DNA of 11,518 bases from Pseudomonadota bacterium (GTDB lineage Bacteria > Pseudomonadota > Alphaproteobacteria > Rhizobiales > Tepidamorphaceae): the NCBI GenBank assembly GCA_023435545.1, contig JAEYRQ010000132.1, positions 1 through 11,518 of the forward strand. Reading direction: 5' to 3'. This document shows positions 6,119-11,518 of the stretch, piece after piece; position 1 is the stretch's first letter; every line of letters begins with the position of its first letter. The position numbers were made by a program, and so were the translations under genes. The notes under the pieces are model-generated. The model worked only from the letters and a program-made list of their open reading frames with translations. It was not told the origin of the DNA and did no database searches.

Positions 6119-9100
6119 GTGAGTCACTCACCTCCGACCCGCACGCGCCTGTTCTCGCCTGCCGTTCTCGACCGGCCGGGCCGGCTGACGCTTGCCCATG
6201 TCCCCGACGGCTTCGACGCCGTGGTCGCGACCGACGTCGCGCGCGCCCGCGGTTCGACCGGCGTGGCGCTGCTCTGTGTCCTGCGCGATGCACAGCGCCT
6301 CGCCGATTTCGTCCGATCGGCGCGCTTCTTCGCGCCCGATGTCGAGGTGCTGGAGTTCCCGGCCTGGGACTGCCTTCCCTACGACCGGGTATCGCCGAAC
6401 CCGGAGATCGTCGCGCGCCGCCTCGCCACCCTGACCCGCATCGCGCATCCGGGAGACGGTGGCCCGACGATCCTCGCGGCCACCGTCAATGCCGCGACCC
6501 AGCGGGTTCCGCCGCGCGACTGGATCGCATCCTCGAGCTGGTCGCTACGTCCGGGCGCCAGGGCCGACATGGATGCGCTGGTCGCCTGGCTTGTGCGCGA
6601 CGGCTTCGAGCGGACCGGTACCGTGCGCGAAACCGGCGAATTCGCCGTACGTGGCGGCATTCTCGACCTGTTTCCACCGGGGCGGGACCTGCCGATCCGG
6701 CTCGACTTCTTCGGCGACACGCTGGAATCTGTGCGCAGCTTCAATCCGGAGACCCAGCGCACCGCGCACCAGGAGCACGGGCTGTCGCTGATCCCGATGA
6801 GCGAGCTCAGCCTCGACGATGCAGCGATCCGGCGCTTCCGAACCGAGTATGTCGCCCGCTTCGGCGTGCCCTCCAGCGACGATCCGCTCTATGCGGCGGT
6901 CAGCGAAGGCAGGCGCCACCAGGGCATGGAGCACTGGCTGCCGCTGTTCCACGACCGGCTGGAAACGCTGTTCGACCATGTCGGCGCGGTGCCGGTCATG
7001 TTCGATGCACTCGCCGACGAGGCGCGTGCCGAGCGCATGACCCAGGTCGCCGACTACCACACAGCGCGGGTGCAGGCGCTGGAGATGACCTCGGGCGAGG
7101 CGGCTCCATACAAGCCGCTTGATCCCGGCGCCCTGTACCTGACCGACGGCGACTGGACGGAGGCGTTGGAGGCCCGTGCCGTCGCGGCGCTGACGCCGTT
7201 CGACGTGCCGGAGAGCGAGACCACCGGCCCGGTCTTCGATCTCGGTGCCCGCGAGGGGCGAAGCTTCGCGCCGGAGCGGACCGATGCGGCCGCGAGCCTG
7301 TTCGACGCCGCCGCCGGCCATGCCCGCGAGGTCGTCAGGTCCGGCCGCCGCCTCGTCGTCGCCTGCTGGAGCGAGGGTTCCCGCGACCGGATGGGCGACA
7401 TGCTCACCGACCACGGCCTGAAGGGCGTCCAGACCGTCACCGACTGGCCCGAGGCCCAGGCGCTTCCGAAGGGCAATGTGGCGCTTGCGGTGCTGGGCAT
7501 CGAGCGCGGCTTCGAGGCGCCGTCCTTCGTGGTGATCGGCGAGCAGGACATTCTCGGAGACCGCTTCGTCAGGCCCAAGCGCAAGGGCAAGCGCGCCGCC
7601 GACTTCCTCACCGAGCTGACCAGCCTGTCGCCCGGCGACTACGTGGTGCATGTCGACCACGGCATCGGCCGCTTCGTCGGACTGAAGACCATCACGGCCG
7701 CCGGCGCGCCGCACGATTGCGTCGAGATCCACTATGCCGGTGGCGACAAGCTGTTCCTGCCGGTCGAGAACATCGAACTGCTGTCGCGCTACGGCTCCGA
7801 GGATGCGACGGCACAGCTCGACAAGCTCGGCGGCCACGGCTGGCAGGCCCGCAAGGCGAAGCTGAAGGAACGCCTGCGGGAGATGGCGAACGCGCTGATC
7901 CGCATCGCCGCCGCACGCACCATGCGCGACGCCCCCGTTCTGACGCCGCCGCACGGCGCTTTCGATGAGTTCCGCGCGCGGTTTCCCTACGAGGAGACCG
8001 AGGACCAGGAGACGGCGATCGGCGCGGTGCTCGACGATCTGGGCGCCGGCACGCCGATGGATCGTCTCGTCTGCGGCGACGTCGGCTTCGGCAAGACCGA
8101 GGTGGCGCTCAGGGCCGCCTTCGTCGCGGCGATGTCCGGCCGGCAGGTTGCGGTCGTGGTGCCGACCACGCTGCTGTCCCGTCAGCACTACAAGACATTC
8201 GTCGAGCGGTTCCGAGGTTTCCCGATCAAGATCGGCCAGGCTTCGCGTCTGGTCAGCGCCAAGGATCTGGCCGAGGTCAAGAAGGGGCTTGCCTCCGGCG
8301 ACCTCGACATTGTCATCGGGACCCATGCGCTGCTCGGCAAGACCATCAAGTTCCGCGACCTCGCCCTGCTGATCGTCGACGAGGAGCAGCATTTCGGCGT
8401 CGCCCACAAGGAGCGGCTGAAGGACCTGCGGGCCGAGGTTCACGTCCTGACGCTGACCGCGACGCCCATCCCGCGCACGCTGCAGCTCGCCCTGACCGGT
8501 ATCCGCGAACTGTCGATCATCGCCACGCCGCCGGTGGACAGGCTGGCCGTCAGGACCTTTGTCACGCCGTTCGACGGCGTCGTGCTGCGCGAGGCGATCC
8601 TGCGCGAGCACTATCGCGGCGGCCAGACCTTCTTCGTCTGCCCGCGCATCTCCGACCTCGAGGACATGGCGGCCTACCTGCGCGACCATGTGCCGGAGGT
8701 GAAGTTCGCGGTCGCGCACGGGCAGATGCCGCCGACCCAGCTCGACGACATCATGGGCGCCTTCTACGACGGCCGCTACGACGTGCTGCTGTCCACAGCG
8801 ATCGTCGAATCGGGGCTGGACGTGCCGACGGCGAACACGCTGATCGTCCACCGCGCCGACATGTTCGGGCTGGCGCAGCTCTACCAGCTCCGGGGCAGGG
8901 TGGGGCGCTCGAAGGCCCGCGCCTATGCCTATTTCGCCGTTCCCGCCCGCAAGAAGCTGACGGCGGGCGCCGAAAAGCGCCTGAAGGTGTTGCAGTCGCT
9001 CGACACGCTCGGCGCGGGCTTCATGCTGGCCAGCCACGATCTCGACATCCGCGGCGCCGGCAATCTGCTCGGCGAGGAGCAGTCCGGCCACATTAAGGAG

Positions 9101-9646
9101 GTCGGCTACGAGCTCTACCAGGCGATGCTCGAGGAGGCCGTTGCCAGCCTGAAGGACGGCGGCGAGCCGGAGGAGGGCCAGTGGTCGCCGCAGATCACGC
9201 TCGGCACCGCCGTGCTGATCCCGGAACACTACGTCTCCGACCTCGACGTGCGCCTCGGCCTTTACCGGCGGCTGTCGCAGATCGAGGACGAACTCGAGAT
9301 CGAGGCCTTCGCCGCGGAACTCACCGACCGCTTCGGCCGGCTGCCGGTGGAGGCGGAGCAGCTCCTGGAGGTGGTGCGGGTGAAAATTCTCTGCCGCGAG
9401 GCGGGGATCGACAAGCTCGACGCCGGACCGAAGGGCTTGGTCTTCGGCCTTCGGGGCAACCGCTTCGCCAATCCTCAGGGGCTGGTCGGCTTCATCGCGG
9501 ACGAAGGTCACCGGGCGAAGATCCGCCCCGACCACACGATCGTGCTGTTGCGCGACTGGCCGACGCCGGAGGATCGCCTGCGCGGCACCACCCATCTGCT
9601 GCGCCGCATTGCCGCGCTGGCCGGAGAGGCGCGCAGCGCCGCTTAG
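6119..9646 (+). CDS. mfd: Mfd, transcription-repair coupling factor
   Basis: Mfd binds RNA polymerase stalled at DNA lesions, pushes it off by ATP-driven translocation and recruits UvrA. The product is 1175 residues, normal for the family. It has an N-terminal UvrB-like UvrA-binding module (PAWDCLPYDRVSPN, about 81-94; VRGGILDLFPP, about 177-187), the CarD-like RNA polymerase interaction domain (SPGDYVVHVDHGIGRFVGL, about 504-522), Walker A GDVGFGKT (653-660), DEEQH (754-758), TATPIPRT, and the RecG-like TRG segment QLRGRVGRS (923-931). A C-terminal autoinhibitory TRCF domain ends near 1160. The frame runs back to 5987 inside sdhE, but those residues are Arg/Ser/Pro-rich noncoding translation. 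GTG 6119, four bases after the sdhE stop, is the best start; no strong ribosome site is seen, so it probably depends on coupling. No in-frame ATG precedes the conserved region. All catalytic motifs are intact. Confidence 0.96.
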   Translation: MSHSPPTRTRLFSPAVLDRPGRLTLAHVPDGFDAVVATDVARARGSTGVALLCVLRDAQRLADFVRSARFFAPDVEVLEFPAWDCLPYDRVSPNPEIVARRLATLTRIAHPGDGGPTILAATVNAATQRVPPRDWIASSSWSLRPGARADMDALVAWLVRDGFERTGTVRETGEFAVRGGILDLFPPGRDLPIRLDFFGDTLESVRSFNPETQRTAHQEHGLSLIPMSELSLDDAAIRRFRTEYVARFGVPSSDDPLYAAVSEGRRHQGMEHWLPLFHDRLETLFDHVGAVPVMFDALADEARAERMTQVADYHTARVQALEMTSGEAAPYKPLDPGALYLTDGDWTEALEARAVAALTPFDVPESETTGPVFDLGAREGRSFAPERTDAAASLFDAAAGHAREVVRSGRRLVVACWSEGSRDRMGDMLTDHGLKGVQTVTDWPEAQALPKGNVALAVLGIERGFEAPSFVVIGEQDILGDRFVRPKRKGKRAADFLTELTSLSPGDYVVHVDHGIGRFVGLKTITAAGAPHDCVEIHYAGGDKLFLPVENIELLSRYGSEDATAQLDKLGGHGWQARKAKLKERLREMANALIRIAAARTMRDAPVLTPPHGAFDEFRARFPYEETEDQETAIGAVLDDLGAGTPMDRLVCGDVGFGKTEVALRAAFVAAMSGRQVAVVVPTTLLSRQHYKTFVERFRGFPIKIGQASRLVSAKDLAEVKKGLASGDLDIVIGTHALLGKTIKFRDLALLIVDEEQHFGVAHKERLKDLRAEVHVLTLTATPIPRTLQLALTGIRELSIIATPPVDRLAVRTFVTPFDGVVLREAILREHYRGGQTFFVCPRISDLEDMAAYLRDHVPEVKFAVAHGQMPPTQLDDIMGAFYDGRYDVLLSTAIVESGLDVPTANTLIVHRADMFGLAQLYQLRGRVGRSKARAYAYFAVPARKKLTAGAEKRLKVLQSLDTLGAGFMLASHDLDIRGAGNLLGEEQSGHIKEVGYELYQAMLEEAVASLKDGGEPEEGQWSPQITLGTAVLIPEHYVSDLDVRLGLYRRLSQIEDELEIEAFAAELTDRFGRLPVEAEQLLEVVRVKILCREAGIDKLDAGPKGLVFGLRGNRFANPQGLVGFIADEGHRAKIRPDHTIVLLRDWPTPEDRLRGTTHLLRRIAALAGEARSAA

Positions 9647-9670
9647 ACTTTCGGAAGTGTAATGATCCTT

Positions 9671-9769
9671 ACGTCATCCCGGAAGCCGCAGGGCGGCTAT
9701 CCGGGATCGGGAGGGCAAGACGTCGCCGGTCGTAGCGCCCCGATCCCGGCTCTCCGGTCGGGATGACGG
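9671..9769. repeat. Complex palindromic intergenic repeat (alphaproteobacterial REP-like)
   Basis: The spacer between converging mfd and the FrnE-like gene contains nested inverted repeats. Outer arms CGTCATCCCGG (9672-9682) and TCGGGATGACG (9758-9768) pair over 11 positions with one G-U. Inner arms CCGGGATCGGG (9701-9711) and CCCGATCCCGG (9739-9749) are perfect complements. The left half also forms its own strong hairpin: ATCCCGGA (9676-9683) with TCCGGGAT (9700-9707), then AGCCGC (9684-9689) with GCGGCT (9693-9698), one bulged A and an AGG loop. A weaker hairpin forms on the right half (9743-9764). Short elements beginning with CGTCATCCCGG and ending with CGGGATGACG recur between genes in many alphaproteobacteria. 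This one may act as a bidirectional transcript end or mRNA stabiliser; that is inference. No T-tract follows. Confidence 0.75.
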
Positions 9770-9790
9770 CAACATCAACTCGTCGACAGT

Positions 9791-10441
9791 TCAGGCAACC
9801 TGCGTTTGCTCGCTGACGGCGCGGTCGATGGAGTCAGCCAGCACCTCCGCCGGCTGGGCGCCCATGACGCCGAACCGGTCGGCGAAGATGAAGCAGGGTA
9901 CACCCGTCACCCCGATCTTGCGCGCGGTGACGATCTCGCGCTCGACGAGTTCGATGTCGGAATCGCCGGCCAGAAGCTCCGCCACCAGATCACCATCCAT
10001 GCCGCAGTCGCGGGCGATGGCGACCAGCGGCGAGAGGCTCTCGATGTCGCCGCCCTCGAGAAAGTAGCTCCGGAACAGGCGTTCCACCACGGCCTCCTGG
10101 CAGCCGGCGGTGCCCGCCCAGCGGATCAGCCGGTGCGAGTTGATGGTGTTCGGCGTCCGCGCAATCTTCTCGAACGCGAAGTCGAGACCCTCCTCCGCGC
10201 CCGCGGCGCGCACGCGGTCGTAGATTTCCTGCGCCCGTTCCGGGCCGCCGAACTTCGCCTCCAGATACTGCTTTCGATCCAATCCTCCGGGAGGAATCGT
10301 CGGATCGAGCTGATACGGCCGCCAGCGGACCTCGACCTTCGCCTCCGGCCGCAGGGCCAGCGCCTTTTCCAGCCGCCGCTTGCCGATGAAGCACCAGGGA
10401 CAGATGGTGTCGGACACGACATCGAGCGTGATCATGGACAT
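9791..10441 (-). CDS. FrnE-like DsbA family thioredoxin-fold oxidoreductase
   Basis: The 216-residue protein is a DsbA-fold protein of the FrnE/polyketide-synthesis-associated type. Thioredoxin strand ITLDVVSDTICPWCFIGKRR (4-23) carries the CPWC active site at 14-17, and the segment after it (VRWRPYQLDPTIPPGG) is typical of FrnE. An inserted helical domain (about 60-165) is followed by GVTGVPCFIF with the cis-proline loop (Pro182), and GAQPAE (194-199) near the end. There is no signal peptide, so it is likely cytosolic, unlike classic periplasmic DsbA. The probable role is disulfide reduction, exchange or isomerisation; substrate unknown. Related HCCA isomerases use the same fold but usually lack the CxxC pair. 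Start 10441 has GGAG (10454-10451) 9 bases upstream; ATG 10435 is an alternative. It follows the acyl-CoA synthetase gene by 55 bases on the same strand and may share its transcript. Confidence 0.88.
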   Translation of the reverse strand: MSMITLDVVSDTICPWCFIGKRRLEKALALRPEAKVEVRWRPYQLDPTIPPGGLDRKQYLEAKFGGPERAQEIYDRVRAAGAEEGLDFAFEKIARTPNTINSHRLIRWAGTAGCQEAVVERLFRSYFLEGGDIESLSPLVAIARDCGMDGDLVAELLAGDSDIELVEREIVTARKIGVTGVPCFIFADRFGVMGAQPAEVLADSIDRAVSEQTQVA

Positions 10442-10450
10442 GGTTCGCTG

Positions 10451-10454
10451 CTCC
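10451..10454 (-). promoter_or_regulatory. Ribosome binding site of the FrnE-like gene
   Basis: GGAG on the minus strand lies 9 bases before ATG 10441. It favours that codon over the in-frame ATG two codons later. Confidence 0.5.
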
Positions 10455-10496
10455 GGCTGTGGGCTCGCCCCAGTCGACTATGGCCGAAGCGGCACC

Positions 10497-11518
10497 TCAG
10501 GGCGAGGCCTGGCGGAGCTTCGCGCGCTGTACCTTGCCGTTGGGCGTCCGCGGCAGGGTGTCGACGAACAGATACTCCTTGGGGGCCTTGTAGGATGCCA
10601 AACGGTCCCGCACGAATTCCGCAAGCGTCTGCGCGTCGACGCTAGCCTCGGCCGCCGGCACGACGAAGGCCCTGAGTATCGAGACGCCGGGCCGGGGCTC
10701 GACCGCCACAACGGCCGCCTCGGCGACGCCCGGATGCTCGGAGATCGCCGCCTCGATCTCCACCGGCGAGACCCGGTATCCCATAACCTTGATGATGTCA
10801 TCGAGGCGGCCGCACGGATGGAGGAAGCCGTCTGAGTCCATCTCCGCCAGGTCGCCGGTGACGAACCAGTCGCCCCGGAACGGCGCCTCGTCCGGACGGT
10901 TCCAGTAGCCGATCATCAAAGCCGGATCGGACCTGTGCACGGCCAGCACCCCCGTCTCGCCGATCGCGACGGGCGTTTCCCCACCCTCCGGCGGCAGCAG
11001 CGCGATGGCACGTCCGCGCTGTGGCCGTCCTGGCGTCCCCGGACGGGGTGATCCGGCTGGCGGCATCGAGATGTAGGTCGACATCTCGCTCATGCCGAAC
11101 GCCTCGTATATCCAGCGTCCCGTCGCCTCGTGCCAGGCCTCGGCGACATCCGGACGCAGGCTCTCGCCCGCCGCCACCCCGTGCCGCAAACTTTGAAGAC
11201 TGTCGCGTGAGATAACACAATACTTCAAAATTTGGCGGTAGATGGTTGGCACGGCGGCAAATATCGTGGCGCCGAGCCGATCAATCAGCTTCGGCCAAGC
11301 GGCCGGATCATGTTGCCCGGCATAGATGGCTCCGGTCGCGCCGGCTGCAAGCGGATCGAGGAGGCCGACACCGAGCGTGTAGGTCCAGTTGAGCGATCCG
11401 GCGTGGAGGACAATGTCGGAGGCGCCGAGCCCCAGCCAGTCAGCATAGGACGGCCGGCGCCCCCAGAGCGCCCGGTGCGCTTGCAGCACACCCTTCGGCG
11501 AGCGAGTGGTGCCGGACG
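10497..11518 (-). CDS. AMP-dependent acyl-CoA synthetase/ligase (C-terminal part, 5' truncated by window)
   Basis: The frame enters from the right edge and runs 339 residues to a TGA at 10499-10497. It belongs to the adenylate-forming (ANL) superfamily, which activates a carboxylic acid as acyl-AMP and transfers it to CoA. The visible sequence opens inside the ATP-binding loop (SGTTRSPKG, residues 1-9). Next come WTYTLGVGLLDPLAAGAT (44-61), the adenine/aromatic motif YEAFGMSEMSTY (137-148), FVTGD (218-222) with the ribose-binding Asp, the hinge GRLDDIIKVMGYRVSPVEIE (236-255), and PRTPNGK with the catalytic Lys328. The body resembles benzoate-CoA ligase/acetyl-CoA synthetase-like proteins, but the substrate cannot be read from this fragment. 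The usual Gly after SGTT is Arg here. An internal GTG at 11489 lies after the ATP loop and is not the start. Residues 96-111 use codons unlike the rest of the gene. Confidence 0.92.
   Translation of the reverse strand, partial: SGTTRSPKGVLQAHRALWGRRPSYADWLGLGASDIVLHAGSLNWTYTLGVGLLDPLAAGATGAIYAGQHDPAAWPKLIDRLGATIFAAVPTIYRQILKYCVISRDSLQSLRHGVAAGESLRPDVAEAWHEATGRWIYEAFGMSEMSTYISMPPAGSPRPGTPGRPQRGRAIALLPPEGGETPVAIGETGVLAVHRSDPALMIGYWNRPDEAPFRGDWFVTGDLAEMDSDGFLHPCGRLDDIIKVMGYRVSPVEIEAAISEHPGVAEAAVVAVEPRPGVSILRAFVVPAAEASVDAQTLAEFVRDRLASYKAPKEYLFVDTLPRTPNGKVQRAKLRQASP

Noticed and set aside
6545..9595. A 1016-codon open frame on the minus strand, fully antisense to mfd
   Set aside because: It is the mirror of a GC-rich gene whose strong third-position G/C removes stops on the other strand. 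Its translation is Arg/Ala/His-rich with no recognisable domain, while the plus strand encodes intact Mfd motifs.
10455..10475. Hairpin between the acyl-CoA synthetase stop and the FrnE-like start as an intrinsic terminator
   Set aside because: The stem is short, with a bulge and a mismatch on the minus strand, and is followed by GGAGCAGCGAACC, not a T-tract. It may be only chance pairing in GC-rich DNA.
1..11518. Hidden defence system, mobile element, CRISPR array or biosynthetic cluster
   Set aside because: All coding space is accounted for by housekeeping or common metabolic genes. There are no direct-repeat arrays, transposase or integrase motifs, or att-like repeats flanking foreign DNA.

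Overview
The window is ordinary chromosomal DNA of a GC-rich bacterium. By eye it is about two thirds G+C, and third codon positions are strongly G/C. The gene order glmU - glmS - DUF502 membrane protein - recG (reverse) - sdhE - mfd is a familiar alphaproteobacterial arrangement, and the protein sequences fit that class. A Rhodospirillales-like organism is my inference; no rRNA or other marker gene is present to prove it.

Layout: the left end (2-733, +) is the C-terminal acetyltransferase half of glmU. A 124-base gap containing small dyads leads to complete glmS (858-2684, +). Together these two genes make glucosamine-6-phosphate and then UDP-GlcNAc for peptidoglycan and lipopolysaccharide. 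A hairpin and an AT-rich patch separate glmS from a two-helix DUF502 membrane protein (2799-3572, +). That gene converges, with 13 bases between stops, on recG (5694-3586, -). A 114-base divergent spacer separates recG from sdhE (5809-6114, +), a small FAD-insertion factor for succinate dehydrogenase. Four bases later comes mfd (6119-9646, +), the transcription-repair coupling factor. RecG and Mfd are related superfamily 2 double-stranded-DNA translocases that deal with stalled replication forks and stalled RNA polymerase respectively.

After mfd, a 144-base convergent spacer (9647-9790) holds a complex palindromic repeat of the kind scattered between genes in alphaproteobacteria. The right end is a leftward pair: a partial adenylate-forming acyl-CoA synthetase (11518-10497, entering from outside the window) followed 55 bases later by a FrnE/DsbA-like thioredoxin-fold protein with a CPWC site (10441-9791).

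I find no tRNA, rRNA, CRISPR array, transposase, integrase, phage gene, toxin-antitoxin pair or recognisable defence system, and no convincing undescribed system. The points worth a second look are modest: the dyads before glmS, the palindromic repeat after mfd, an Arg in the ATP-binding loop of the acyl-CoA synthetase, a 16-codon island of atypical codons inside that same gene, and the uncharacterised DUF502 protein.
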